This document shows, in pieces, positions 1-12,190 of a stretch of DNA of 64,000 nucleotides (the stretch's first letter is position 1; each line of letters opens with the position of its first letter). The notes under the pieces were generated by a model that was not told where the DNA came from, searched no databases, and saw only the letters and a list, made by a program, of their open reading frames with translations. The DNA comes from Flaveria trinervia (Eukaryota; Streptophyta; Magnoliopsida; Asterales; Asteraceae), in contig CM046456.1 of the NCBI GenBank assembly GCA_025506515.1, positions 12,484,524-12,548,523 of the forward strand. Reading direction: 5' to 3'. The position numbers and the translations under genes are program-made.

Positions 1-882
1 ATGTTGCATTATTATGCATGTATGTATGATGTCGCCCTGTATGATGTTGATAACTGTGTATGTTATGTTCCTTGTTATGACGCATGTTTATCTTTCTCGT
101 GGCTTTGCGTTGAATGTTAATGAATGAATGAAAGTATTACGTAACGTAAAGTGAAAGATAATGAAAGAAGAACATGAAGGAAGAATGCATGCATTAATAA
201 ATGATAAAAGAAATGAAAGGCTTGCAATTGTATGGAAGGGACACTCCATTAAAAGGTGTTAGCCCAACGGTGTGCGGGTTCACTATCCCGGGGGGATGCA
301 CATCGGGGTCTTTCTTTGAGATTGACCATTTGTATAGAACCTCTACCGCTTACCCCGGTACTGCGGCACCATGTATAGTTGTCTATTTATAGACTTCGGC
401 CCAGTAGCCATATAGTTTGGGGTGTAACACATGGTATTGGTACGGAAGATATGAAAAGTGAAAGAAAGAGCGAATAATGAAGATAATAATGATATTATCT
501 ATGTGTACGTATGTTGTGTGATCGCATGAACGTAAAGTACAGTTGTAACGAAAGAAAAGTATGTTTTATTATAAAACTAGAACTCACTCAGCAACGCTGA
601 CTTTGATGTGTTTTCAGTTGGCAGGTAATGATTGCTGAGGATGGCACGAGGTGGCTGCTCAGCTCTTTTGGGATGACATCCATTTATTTAATGCTTTTGT
701 GATGTAATTCAACAATGTATTTTGTAACTGAATAACGATGTATTATTTTGCAAAAGCTATTATATTGAAATGAAATGTTTTGTTTAAATGTTTCTGCTGT
801 AACGTTTTTATGTATTACGATGAAATATATGTTTATGTGTAATGATTTACCAACTATAAGCGTCCCGGGAACGGGGCTTACA
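1..882 (+). mobile_element. Element E: LTR fragment, same family as element F
   Basis: The segment matches the right part of the element F LTRs: the GATGTTGCATG-type start, the block about cells of 'aactcactcagcaacgctgac', and the terminal 'aacggggcttaca'. It ends in TTACA at 882 and is cut by the window start, so it may be a solo LTR or the edge of a full element. The next base belongs to element A's LTR, so E is inserted inside A's 3' LTR. The target duplication cannot be tested because the left end is off the window. No coding sequence is present. Confidence 0.8.
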
Positions 883-2549
883 ACAAAAATCTAATAAATT
901 ATGTCAAAATTTCTTAAGTTAATTATTTACAAATTATTTTCTGAAAATCTTATGATATTCGAATAAATTAGCAAAAACACTTACGGATCTCTAAAAGTTA
1001 CCAAATCTTATCAAAATTTCAGATTTTAAATCATCAATGAACTATTTTTAATAACCTTTAGCATTCTAACAATATTTGGAAAAAATAGCATAAAATATCT
1101 AAAAATTTTAAATTTCATACAAACAGTTCTAAAATATGCAACATATTTTGCCATAAATTTTTCATGATTTATCTCACAGTTTATAGATTTTTCCTGATTT
1201 TTGAATTATAGATTCTTTCAAAATTTGTAATTTAAGAATGACTTCAAGTCAGGTTCTAAAAATGAATATATAGGTTCCATAAAATATAAGATTAATAATA
1301 TAATTTTTCTAACACTTTACCAGGTTCAGCTCTTCCAGTTGAATATTTTCTTTCAATTACTCAAACAATTTATAAATGTTATTTTACCTATATTATTTGT
1401 ATCAAAATTTGCAAAATATTATTACTTAATATTCTAAACATGTTTACAATGTTTGTTTCCTACAATCATAGTCATTTAAACAATAAATTATTTTAATAAG
1501 ATTACACATAAATTTCAACCCTTTATTAGTAATTCTTTATATAATTCCTTAGTTGATAATATTTATTTATTCCATTCAAATTTATAAAACTTCTCTTACT
1601 GCTTTTTGGAAATAATGAAGTGTTGTAAGATTTTTGTGAAGAACTGAATGGTTAATCAAAAAAAGTTGGTTATATGTGTTTGTTATAACACATATATATT
1701 TTACAAACTTATTTAACTATAGATATAGAGAATGAAACACTGATTTTTACAGAAGGAAAGAATGAAAAGAGTTTGGTGATAGCTTCAACTTCTTGGTCTT
1801 GGTGTTTTGATAATGGCTTGATGATGATAGTGATTGTGTGACTTGAGGACCGAGTATCTAGAAAGCAAAGGTAGAGGTGGCTGAAGACTCAAGAGTTTTT
1901 GGTGGAAGGAGATGGTGATACGATTGTTGTGGAGTCTCGGCCGAGAGGTAGAGATATAGTGGAGGTGGTTATGATGAGCTCTAGGTCTAGAGTTGTGAGT
2001 TGGTCATTATAGATAGTATTAGTCGCCATTAGAGTGCTAGGTGGAGGTTTTAGATTATGCTTGGTGTCATGGTGAGGATAGGTGTCGACCAAAGGGATGG
2101 ATGAGTCATGAGGTTCTTTAATTAGTGTTTAAGTTCTATAACGGGTGGTTTTGGTTACCATAATGAACCGAGTTGGTATCTTTAAGTGATACTTATGTTG
2201 ATGTTCAAGTGTTTAAGTACTTAAGGTTTCATGTTATTAGTATCATGTTTATTTTATGTCAACTTGGTATTATGGTGTTTGGTTGGGTTGTATCATGCTT
2301 TATTTAATGTGTGTTTGGTGTCATAATATTGAGATATTTCAGCAATATAACGTTTGGTGTCATGGATTTATTGTAAGAATATATGCACACGTAAATTTCA
2401 TGCATGCATGCAAGCATGCATACGTACAACACACATACATATGTCAAACATGTAAAATCATATAGGGTTAGTCAATTATAGAGTAATATATATAAAGGTT
2501 TTATTAAAAAAATATTAACTTATTTAACCTAAATTTTAAGGTTGTCACA
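883..2549 (-). repeat. Element A 3' LTR (partial)
   Basis: This stretch aligns along its length with 48426-50114, the distal two thirds of A's other LTR. Shared landmarks are a TATATAT-rich middle, the CCGAGAGGTAGAGATATAG block and the end TTTTAAGGTTGTCACA. The outer third is missing because element E interrupts it. The two LTRs differ by many substitutions and small indels, which indicates an old insertion. Confidence 0.85.
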
Positions 2550-2633
2550 TTCTCCCCCCCCCCCCCCCTTAAAAATAATTTCGTCCCAAAATTTATTGGA
2601 GAGTAATACCTAGAGTTGAGGAGAACTTATCTG
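2550..2633 (-). other. Element A polypurine tract and 3' internal end
   Basis: Directly beside the LTR end lies a run of 15 C (2554-2568), which is G15 on the element's coding strand. It is preceded on that strand by GGGACGAAAT, the common chromovirus sequence before plus-strand priming. The remaining bases are the last internal sequence of A before the element B insertion. The homopolymer length may be inexact in the assembly. Confidence 0.75.
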
Positions 2634-2638
2634 ATTAC
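2634..2638. repeat. Left target-site duplication of element B (ATTAC)
   Basis: ATTAC here abuts B's left LTR. The identical 5-mer at 42373-42377 abuts the right LTR, as expected for Ty3/gypsy integration. Confidence 0.85.
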
Positions 2639-4291
2639 TCATGGGTGAGGATAGTATATATGTTTTGATAAAGATTTATCGCACAGATTCAGTTTTAAAT
2701 AGTTATTACTAGTACTAAACCACACACATAAAAGACAAATGTACCTGTCGTGTGGTAATATAGTGTTGGTAAGAACCGAGTTTCAATCCGTGGACACACC
2801 TACCCTACTCAACAAACTTGATGTTTGACTATCAGATTTGGTTTTTGTTAAAGAAAATAATAAGTTGCATTGGAAAGGTTTTTAGGGTTTAAAAACAATG
2901 ATAAAAATAAAGTAAACTAAGATTTGAAGCGTTTGGATTTAAAATTAGGGAATAAAAGTTATCATCCTAATTTAGACTCCACTTATGTAACTGTGATGAA
3001 TTGGTAGTGTAATTTAAAGATATGGATTAATCTAATTATGTTAACGTTTATAAAGATAAGCTGGTGCGATTTCTCGTCTATCCTGCTGCCGTAGTGACTA
3101 GATCCTGTCAGGCTGAGTTTTACTGCTCGAATCAAAGCCCTAGTAATGTAGGTAAATCTTTTATGACCTATTTGACATACGATTTCTGAAAACATAACTT
3201 AATGTTAGAAAGAGAGTTAATCAGGTTCCTTCCTAACATACCATTAGTTTTAGAAAACCGTAACAATTACTGAAGATTTCTCAAACTAATAAGAGAACCC
3301 GCAAATGATCAGAAAGTTAAAGTGATATCATGTTTAATAACCATTTCTAGTTCATTAACCCTTGATTTATTATGAAGACCGGTTTTGTGAATGAAAGTTA
3401 TTCATACGGTTTTCAACCTTGTATGACAATCACAATCACAAACCAAAAATTTATAACTTCCTGTTCAAATATAGATGCTACCCATCAATAGTTTTCCCAA
3501 GACCACCATAACATTAATATAATATTTATCACACCATTAGTTCATCACATATTACATAAGTTTCATCCAATTTAGATGATAAAAAGAGTTAGCTCATAAG
3601 GAGCTTGAACATAACAATAGATAACAAAGAAGATAGATATGTAATCATTGGTGAAATGGAACAATCAAACCGATAATCCACAATGGATGATGTTTAGACG
3701 ACCCCAAGCTTCTTCCAAGTGTTATATGCACCTCCTGAGACTCCAAATGACCTTGAAGTCTTGATTCCCGAGAGAATTCTGCAGAGTAACTCTCCCAGCA
3801 AAGCTCTCCAAAAATGGTGAACTTAGGCTTCTATTTATAGGCTTTCTTGAGTGTTTAAGCACGGCCCCGTGCTAGTATAATGCTTACGAAAGTTGGTCGG
3901 CTCGTACATGTAGGTTGTGTCGGGCACGACCCCGTGCTAAATGGGGCACACCCCGTGTTGGAGGGCGGGCACGACCCCATGTCTACTTTTAAGGGACAGT
4001 ACTTTTTGTCCTATCAGATGTCCAAGCATAGGGGTTTGTTAATTTAGCACAGGGGTGTGTTTCTGGCAAGGCATGGGGGCGTGCTTAATGAGGCACGGTC
4101 CCATGCTTGGACTCCAAAGCTTAGATCACTTCAATTTCTTGTTAAATATGATTCTTTTGTCCATCTTCCATTTTAAATACCCGAAAACACAATTTAACAT
4201 TTTAAGTACATTTTCCTCATTTTAAGAAAGATATTAAGGAATAATTGATGTGCTTTTGATAGGATTTTTATGTATAATTTGGAGCACATCA
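2639..4291 (-). repeat. Element B 3' LTR
   Basis: It is 1653 bp and pairs with 40717-42372. It begins TCATGGG (TGATGGG in the other copy, so the terminal G has mutated) and ends GCACATCA. It contains short inverted motifs of the form GCACGG-CC-CCGTGC near 3860-4110. Copies differ by scattered substitutions and one small replaced block near 2800-2840. Confidence 0.88.
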
Positions 4292-4325
4292 AATATCCCC
4301 ACACTTGAAATTTGCTTGTCCTCAA
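4292..4325 (-). other. Element B polypurine tract
   Basis: On the coding strand the bases before the LTR read GACAAGCAAATTTCAAGTG then TGGGGATATT, the usual plus-strand primer context of Athila/Tat-type elements. Confidence 0.75.
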
Positions 4326-6154
4326 GCAAAAATCACTTAAAACAACAATTCCACAAAAAACCAAATAAATCAAATCATAAACATGTCTTTCGAGAAATAC
4401 GAAAGTAAACATTATTTTCATCCAATATAAATATTCTAAGCATATGTAAAATGATATCCTAGCAAGCAATAAATTGCTTAGTAAAGATTATTATCATGTA
4501 AAAATCCACACTTCTCACAAGATGCACTCACACTCGGCTAAATATATGGAGTGATAATCAAGATTAAGTATGACTAATACACTCAATTGCTTAGGTTGAA
4601 TACGTGTGAAATCATATGCTTGTTAAGGGATCAAAACTCTACCTACTTAGATAATTACTTGCATAAATCATTAGGTCTTTGATGGCTTGTAACTTGGCTC
4701 GGGCTCGGGTATGGAATATTTGGAAAAAGTGGCTAATTGCTAAAGACGACGGTCTTGGCTTATTTTTCTAACATAAACTACAAGGAAAGCAATAAAAGGT
4801 TCCCTATACAATACTTCAAGCAAGAAGGGATATGCTAATTTGAGGACTCGTTTAAGGTCAGATTGTCAAGACTGTATTTTCCTTTCAAGAACCATACTTC
4901 ACCTTTTACCCCAATATACACAAAACTTTTCTTTCTCAAGGATCGTTCGGCTTGAAGCCTGATAGCACCCAATCGGATTAATTCTGTGTATTCGTATTGA
5001 GATTTAGTTTGATTCTTTTTGTATTTTGCCAATTTCCACAGTTCAAGCATCTTTCATATCTTTTTGCCCGTCTCTTTATAGCACTTTTTGAAATCCCACA
5101 AAATGGCGGAACTTGTTCCTTTTTTTGCCATTTCTTTCTTGCGTCGAATGTGAGATTGAAAATTTGTTCGCGGATTTCCGGCGAAAGTCCCAGTTTTGCA
5201 TGATGAAGGCAACAAAGCAAATTGAAATCAAAAGAATGCATTTCAATTCTTTAAGGTCTGTCGGTAAAAGACCATTTTTTTTCATAAGCCAAAAATGTGT
5301 CTTTAACGAAAATGGATTTGGTTAAGTGACTTAGTTTCGGGTGATTTTAAAGACAAAAACTTTTAAGCTCAACGTGCCTAACTAAGGTTGATGTTCGGGT
5401 AAGGAAAATTAAAGAAAATGGTTGGGCTCGAATGGTTAAGGTCACCTAGTGCCTAACTCATTTTATGCAACAAATACTAATTATGGTCTTGAAATGTATA
5501 TCTAAAGCAAGTTCTAATCACACGTATCATATGGCACCCTCAATTAAATCCAGAATGAAAATAGAATTGCAATTTGCAAAAGCTGTTTAAGGCTAAAAAA
5601 TAAACTCACATATGGATGGAATTGGGTAAAAGTGTTTTTGTTTTACATGATTAAATATTTTACTAGATTATTGCTTTTAAGGATATCACAAAAAAACGTT
5701 TTCAATTTTATTTGGACGTCATAAATTTACTTATTTATTTCCCAAAAACGTATATTTATAATTTGGTTTATCAAAAATTATATTAAAATTTTGGTTTCTT
5801 GTCATAAAAATTACTTGTTAAGTGATCTTTTTCTAAAATTTTTAAATTTGGACATTTTTAGCAAAGTTAAATGCATTACTCTCATCCCCACACTTAAATT
5901 CATATTGTCCTCAATATAATTAACATATTCAAGATCGAGAAAGGGTAATGAAATAACTCCCCTAAAAATGATGAATTTGTCACTTGTGTCTTGTTTGCCC
6001 TCGAGTTGGTAGAATCTTCGGGATCACCTAAAATGTCACCAATTTATTTAAAGCATTAAAATCCTAAACACATAAAATAAAAACAAAATGACATAAATTA
6101 AAAGATAGCTTGGCACGAAACAACTGTGTCGGGGCCTCGAAAATGATATGGTTT
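4326..6154 (-). other. Element B non-coding 3' region
   Basis: This is AT-rich sequence between the ORF1-position gene and the polypurine tract. Short overlapping open frames occur on both strands near 4835-5325, but none resembles a known domain and they mirror one another, so I do not call genes. A second GTGTGGGGATG-type purine stretch (minus strand, near 5880-5905) resembles the polypurine context and may be an internal plus-strand priming site. Long non-coding 3' regions are usual in Athila elements. Confidence 0.5.
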
Positions 6155-6872
6155 TCAAGGGCTTTGTGGTGGGATATCCCCCCACTCATTGTACATTCGG
6201 TTCATGATGTACGTGACATCGTTGCTCAGGTCATCGACTCGGGAATGCAGATTTTCGACTCGGTTGGGGGCTCGTTGGACATATTCAAATGATCGTCTTG
6301 CATGGTCGCTGGTGGTTTGGATTGACTCATAAAGGTCTAACATGCTTGGGAATTCCCTTGTACGTGAACTTGAAGATCCAGCTCCGGCACTTCCAGCTTC
6401 CTCCAAACATGGGTGTTGGAGCACTTGCAATCGCATTCCTCGTAAAAAGATTACAAAACATATACCCAATATTACATGGAAACTGATTAACCATACAATA
6501 TAAGATGAACAAGTCCCTCAAATTAACAACTCCATCGCTTTGACCACGAGCTGTTATGGAATGACTAAGTAACCGATAAATGTATCATAGCAGCGGGTCT
6601 CGTATTTGACTACTTTTTGTTTTACTCGAGTTGAACCCTCCGGTTCCAATCCGCTTCCAAAATGCTTTCCTCATTGCACCACTTTCCACGTCTTTACTTT
6701 CCTCGTCCGGGAAGGTATGGTACGCTGGCATTCCAGATATTGCTTCCTCCTCCATTTTTTGTTCCGTGTAGATTCCGAGATAGACACCGAACAAGGCAAT
6801 GGATGTTTTATGCCAATGTCCAGCAAGTCTGAATGAAACTGCACTATCATCCCAAGGGTCAGAGTCTTTCAT
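6155..6872 (-). pseudogene. Athila ORF1-like (env-position) gene, broken
   Basis: On the minus strand the frame from 6872 encodes a segment with S-F-x-L-x-G, then S-I-x-x-F-x-V-x-x-G-x-Y, then I-R-D-P-L followed by S-I-T-x-R-G-x-S and D-L-F-x-L-Y-C. This is the pattern of the Athila ORF1 / 'putative plant transposon protein' family. Its function is unknown; in Athila it lies between pol and the 3' LTR, where an envelope gene would be. One in-frame TGA (near 6585, likely from CGA) follows I-R-D-P-L-L. A frameshift near 6400 leads into a Ser/Gly-rich linker and a predicted coiled segment (M-L-D-L-Y-E-S to N-R-M-Y-N-E-W) ending at 6155. A homologous domain occurs at 56392-57616. Confidence 0.65.
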
Positions 6873-8861
6873 GCTAAATCTAAAAGATGCTAAAAATTCA
6901 AGAGTTAGTTCATAAACGGAAGGTCTATTTTGTGAGAATAAATGCGTCCACTGAATACTAAATAATTTATTATATCTTTCTAGCTGTCCGACAGCCGCTA
7001 GTGTTTCTTAATTTGCTTGTGAGTGGGATCTTTCGACCCTTTGTAGTATTCTTTGAAGTCTATCATGACACCATCTCTCGTGGCTCCTTTCAAATTGTAA
7101 GTAGGGATGATTCATGATCCTGAAATTTTAAAAATAAGTTAATCTATACAAAACAAATTTCTTGAACAGTTTTATTATGTTAGTGAAAACCATGTGTTTT
7201 TCAAGAAATAACATCATAATGATTCAACTCATGTTCAAAAATAGTTGAAAATTTATCATCCAAGGAAAAATTGTTGAACATGGGGGTGCGTTTTGTGAAA
7301 CGTGGGGGTGCAGTTAACATGGTGAGGCTTGAAATCTCGACTCGAGCATGCGTGGTTTTGTTTTTAAACCTTTGATTAAGCATGGGTTTAACATTCTCTT
7401 GCTTTAAAAACAAAGATTATACGTTTAACATTTTAATCACTTGTTAATACTTCAAGATGCTAAAAAATATATATGTATAGTATTTAATACCACTTGTGAA
7501 TTCTTGTAACTTGAACATGATTAACAAAGATTTCACCACGAATTATGAAGATAGTCTTGTTAACAATAAAAGAAAACAAACTAATTAACTAACTAATAAT
7601 ACTAATTAACACTAATCTACTACAAGAATAAACATGAACAAGTAGGTTAAAAGCATTCATCATTCCATAATACGTTTAAGAACAAGTCTTTACACAAATT
7701 GCTAGGATTTCAGTTATTTAGGGACCTAATCACCTAACTACATGTAAATGACTATGATAATCATAGGAATTAGCATACTAACCTCTTGATCAAATACTCT
7801 TGAAAGAACTCTTGAAAAGATGAAAGAAAAATCGAAAAATAAGGTGAAAATGGAAGCGGATACGAACTTTGCACGAAATGAAATCGGTTTTTAACATGCA
7901 AACTTTATGGGGAACAAGACAAAAGGCTGAAAATAATCAGGTGGTGTCATCTCTTGTCGAGCATGGGGGCATGCCTCCTTAGGCACGGGGGCGTGCTCAT
8001 GTGATGTTGTTTGTTTTAGTTTTTTGTTGTTCCGTTTTTCAGTTTCATGCGTTACGTAATCTTCCCGGTTAAGTTTTATCACTTCCAAACATCAGAAAAG
8101 ATACGAAAACAGCCCTAGAGTTAAATAACACAAGCCAAATTGAAAATTACATTTCCTAGGGTCCTATGGTTACACGATACGTTAAAAGCCGAGAATCTGA
8201 AACAGCAAAACCAGACTCTTTAACGCGCATCAGCGCACTTAGCACATCGCGAAATGCTTCTATAAGAATCCTCCACACATTTTGTGTGGAAGGTTCGAGA
8301 TGGGATAGTGAGAAGTGCGGTTGCTTAATTCCGCAAGCTAATGGTTAATGGAAACGAGTTCCTCGCCCATCTGTTGAACTTTTTGGATAAGTTCAGCTAA
8401 GCATTGGGACGCAATGAGGTTCATTTCAGTCAATTTCTTGATAAGTTCATGTAGCTTGAAAAAGTATTCTTGAGTCGTTAGCTCTCGCGTTTCAGAACGT
8501 GGTTTCTTCGGAGGATTCCAGTTGGAACTTCTGTGACTTGATTCTTTCATTTTTTTCAAACGTTTTTAAAGAGGAATGGGTGTGATGAAAAAATGGAACA
8601 AGTGTGGTATTTATATACAGGTCGTGGAAAGTGAACACGGGGGCGGCTTGGCTAGGCACGGCTCCGTGCTTGTCAGAATTCATCTTAAATTCGACCTGCA
8701 ACGTTCCAGAGTTGTCAACGGAGATCGTGAAAAAAAATTTTCAGAGACACGGGGGCATGCTTCATGTGGCACGCCCCGTGATTGTGCTTGTGAAGTCCAA
8801 AAAATTGTTATAAAAATTGTGAACAATTTATGTATAGGTGCAGCGTTTAAGTTTCAGGTCT
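6873..8861 (-). other. Element B spacer between integrase and ORF1-like gene
   Basis: Mostly non-coding. It contains clusters of CACGGGGGCGTGC-type motifs (near 7270-7310, 7960-8000, 8640-8780) like those in the B LTR. One short minus-strand frame at 8338-8559 (73 codons) has a basic start and a heptad-like leucine pattern (L-x-x-L-I-K-K-L). I do not recognise it and give it little weight. Nothing else is supported. Confidence 0.45.
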
Positions 8862-10283
8862 TCAGCACGACCCTTCCCCACAATTAGTTTTTGTTGGGGT
8901 GGAGGTGTAATTCCTTCGAGGGAATCTTGGTTGGTACATCATATACGGTTTCGAACGATGACCATTCACTTTGAAACTTAAACTTTCATGGTTATAAATT
9001 TCAATGGCACTATTCAAAAACACGTTTTTGATCGTATAAGGTCCACACCACGTGATTTTAGTTTTCCGGGAAACAAGCGTAAATGAGAGTTGTACAGTAA
9101 GACATGTTATCCCATATGAAATCATTTTGTGTTCTTTAATCGAGTGTCGTGGAATTTTCTTGTCTTTTCTTTGTAAACCCTAGCGTTTTCGTACACTTGT
9201 TCTCTCAATTCATCCAATTCGTGAATTTGTAGGAATCGATTCTTTCCTCCAAGGTCTTGGTCCAGGTTTGCTGCTTTAAGTGCCCAAAAGGCCTTGTGCT
9301 CTAGTTCCACAGGTAGATGACATGACTTCCCATAAACTAGTTTGAATGGTGTTGTGCCGATGGGAGTCTTATAGGCTGTTCGAAAAGCCCATAATGCATC
9401 ATCTAACTTGGTAGACCAGTCCTTGTGTTTTGACCTACAGTTTTCTCAAGGATTCGTTTGATGCCTCGGTTAGTGACTTCGGCTTGCCTATTCGCTTTTG
9501 GATAGTAAGCAGTTGTAAAACGATGGTGAACACCATAATGCGCCATTGCTTGTTCGAGATGATTGTTACAAAAATGAGTTCCTCGGTCACTAATTAGAGA
9601 TTTTGGGGCACCAAAACGAGAGAATAGTTTCTTAAGGAATTGACAATGTTTCTAGCATCATTAGTACGCAGGGCTTGAGCTTCAGCCCATTTTGAAACGT
9701 AATCAACTGCTACTAAGATGTAACGATTGCCAAATGATATCGGGAATGGCCCCATGAAATCAATACCCCATATATCAATACCTCATATACTTGACTGGTT
9801 TCTGAGGCATCTCATCCCGTGTTAAGATATTGGTTGCTCTTTGACATGCATCACAGGTGCGTACCATGTTGTGAGCATCTTTGAAGATCGTGGGCTAGTA
9901 AAATCTAGAGTCAAATACTTTATTGGCTGTTAAGGTTGCTCCATGGTGTCCTCCTGTGGGTCCTTCATGACAGTGCCTTAGGATTTGTTCTGCTTCACTT
10001 CCGTCTACGCATCTTCAAATGAGTTGTCTACATCGATTCTGAACAGATACGGGTCCTCCCAATAGTAATGTTTGATATCAGTAAAGAATTTCTTCTTTTG
10101 CTGATAAGTCATTCCTTTGAGAAGGATTCGCTTGCTAAATAATTTCCAAAATCGACAAACCAAGGATGTTCATAGATTGAGGATTGAATGTGCATAAGGA
10201 ATTCGTGAGGGAATTGTCGTTTATTATGGCTTCCTCAGTTTGTGAAGGACCCGAATACTTAAGACGCGAGAGATGATCAGCCG
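8862..10283 (-). pseudogene. Element B integrase, broken
   Basis: Reading the minus strand, the zinc-binding part shows H-C-H-E-G-P-T-G-G-H-H-G and, about 30 residues on, T-C-D-A-C-Q-R (near 9845-9965). The catalytic core follows, with I-D-F-M-G-P, L-I-S-D-R-G (D) and Q-A-E-V-T-N-R (E) near 9470-9770. The C-terminal part (8862-9310) holds F-H-D-x-R-L and a G-P-Y-T-I-K-N-V-F β-barrel-like stretch. The enzyme would insert reverse-transcribed B cDNA into chromosomes. At least two one-base frameshifts (near 9430 and 9650) and some stops break it. The stretch 9233-9482 is also present as a patch inside a C LTR at 13115-13365. Confidence 0.8.
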
Positions 10284-10679
10284 CTAGATTTTCCGCTCCA
10301 TTCTTATAATGATTTTCGATGTCAAATTCTTGAAGCAGAAGAATGAAATGATCAATCTTGGCTTTGCATCTTGTTTGTTGAACAAATAACGAAGGGCTGC
10401 GTGATCGGTGTAAACAATTGTTTTTGAAAGGATTAGATACGAGCGGAATTTGTCAAATGCGAAAACTACCGCAAGAAGTTCTTTTTTGGTTGTGGTGTAG
10501 TTTTCTTGTGCGTCGTTTAGGGTTTTGCTCGCATAATGAATTGGGTGAATTTGTTTGTCTTTCCTCTGTCTTAATACGGCTCCTACCGCGAAATCGCTTG
10601 CGTCGCACATGAGTTCAAATGGTAGCATCCAATCTGGGGAAACCATGATTGGAGCGGTTACCAGTCTCTCCTTAAGCAA
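10284..10679 (-). pseudogene. Element B RNase H domain
   Basis: The frame carries C-D-A-S-D-F-A-V-G-A-V-L, then K-E-L-L-A-V-V-F-A and Y-T-D-H-A-A-L-R-Y-L, which supply the D, E and D of a gypsy RNase H active site. It would remove the RNA template from the RNA-DNA hybrid. It overlaps the reverse transcriptase frame by a frameshift near 10670, so it is no longer fused to it. The last 20 codons after K-Q-D-A-K-P are out of the ancestral frame. Confidence 0.8.
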
Positions 10680-11679
10680 TTTGAATGCACTAATGCATTC
10701 GTCAGAAAATAAGAATTGAGAGTCTTTCTCAAGAAGTTAGTCATTGGTCGAGCGATTTTTGAGAAATCTTTGATGAAACGACAGTAGAATCCTACATGAC
10801 CTAGGAAACTTCTGATATCTTTCACGGTTGTGGGATGTGGAAGTTTAGAAATAATGTCGACTTTGGCTTGATCGACTTCAAGCCCTGCTCGAGAGATTTT
10901 GTGTCCTAACACTATTCCTTCCGTAACCATGAAGTGGCACTTTTCCCAATTTAAAACAAGGTTAGAATCTTCACATCTAACCAACATCTTTTCTAGATTT
11001 TCAAGACATTGCTCGAATGAGTTTCCAAAGATGGAGAAATCATCCATGAAAATTTCCATTGAGTGTTTAATCATGTCATGAAAAATGGCTACCATGCATC
11101 TTTGAAATGTAGCAGGAGCATTACACAATCCAAAGGGCATTCACCGATAAGCAACTGTGCCATATGGACAGGTGAATGTCGTCTTCTCTTGATCTTCGGG
11201 AGCAATAGGAATTTGAAAATAACCTAAGAAACCGTCCAGGAAACAATAGAACATTTTTTTCAGATAATCTCTCAAGTATTTGGTCGATAAAAGGAAGAGG
11301 GGAAGTGATCTTTCCTTGTGGCGTCATTAAGTTTGCGATAGTCTATGTAAACTCTCCATCCTGTAACCGTACGAGTGGGAATAAGCTCATTCTTCTCTTT
11401 ATATACAACAGTCATTCCTCCTTTCTTTGGAACAACTTGGACGGGACTGACCCAAGGCGAATCAGAAATAGGGTAAATCAAACACGCATCTAGCATTTTG
11501 ATTACTTCTTTCTTCACCACCTCTTGCATGCTCGGGTTTAAACATCTTTGAGGTTCAATGATGGATATGAAGTTCTCCTCCATGAATATTTTATGAGTGC
11601 AAAATGATGGATTGATTCCCTTGATGTCCATGATTTTCCATGCAATTGCTTGTTTGTGTGCCTTAAGCACATTGAGCAA
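10658..11679 (-). pseudogene. Element B reverse transcriptase, broken in three frames
   Basis: The N-terminal part (11272-11679) has V-S-P-V-Q-V-V-P-K-K-G-G and W-R-V-Y-I-D-Y-R-K-L-N. The palm and thumb (10658-11140) have M-P-F-G-L-C-N-A-P-A-T-F, the catalytic F-M-D-D-F-S and F-L-G-H-V-G-F-Y-C-R-F-I. The fingers segment between them (around 11121-11327) is in another frame. The F-M-D-D form and the N-A-T-R-K-D-H-F stretch are those of Athila-type reverse transcriptases. The 5' part is duplicated at 34775-35029. Confidence 0.82.
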
Positions 11680-11727
11680 CTTGTTCTTCTCATCAATTGA
11701 TAAGGCGGATGAGATTATGACAGGAAG

Positions 11728-12190
11728 TTAAGATGTGTTTTCAAGAAAAGCATATTCAAGATGAGATGGAAGTTCTTTGAGCTCTAAATCTGTAGGGTCT
11801 TCGATAGAAGGCTTGGCTTTCGGTTCTAGATCTTGCTCAATGATCTCAAATACTTCTTGATGAAATGATGTTTCATCAACTTCAAGTTCTGGAATGATTT
11901 GGTTCTCACAGATGGGTTCAGTGATTTGAACCTCTATTAATTGAGTGTTGCAAGCTTCATTTTGAAGAGTTTTCTTCAAATGACAGCTTATGATCGAATC
12001 ACAAGCATCAACGTAATAGAGTGAGTCATCATGATGTTGAGGGTGTTTCATGGATTGGCCTATATCAAAAGTTACTTCCTCCTTGTCTACTCTAAGCGTG
12101 ACTTTGCCTATACAAACATCAATGAGGGCTCGAGCAGTCGTTAAAAAAGGTCGACCTAGGATAAGAGGAACATTTTTGTCCTCATCCATG
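11728..12190 (-). pseudogene. Element B protease C-terminus and linker to reverse transcriptase
   Basis: The frame starts at the C insertion with M-D-E-D-K-N-V-P-L-I-L-G-R-P-F-L, the conserved end of the Athila-type retropepsin. An acidic linker follows, with E-L-E-V-D-E-T and P-T-D-L-E-L-K-E-L-P. It is the direct continuation of the frame that stops at 38440 on the other side of element C: I-L-D-M joins D-E-D-K. A later near-copy sits at 35078-35538. Confidence 0.8.
12184..12188. repeat. Left target-site duplication of element C (ATCCA)
   Basis: ATCCA abuts the TG start of the C LTR. ATCCA recurs at 35534-35538 before the second full C LTR, and AACCA (one mismatch) follows it at 38435-38439. 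Confidence 0.75.

Noticed and set aside
4835..5325. A gene in the B 3' region
   Set aside because: Frames on both strands are mirror images of a low-complexity AT/AAG-rich stretch and none matches a known domain.
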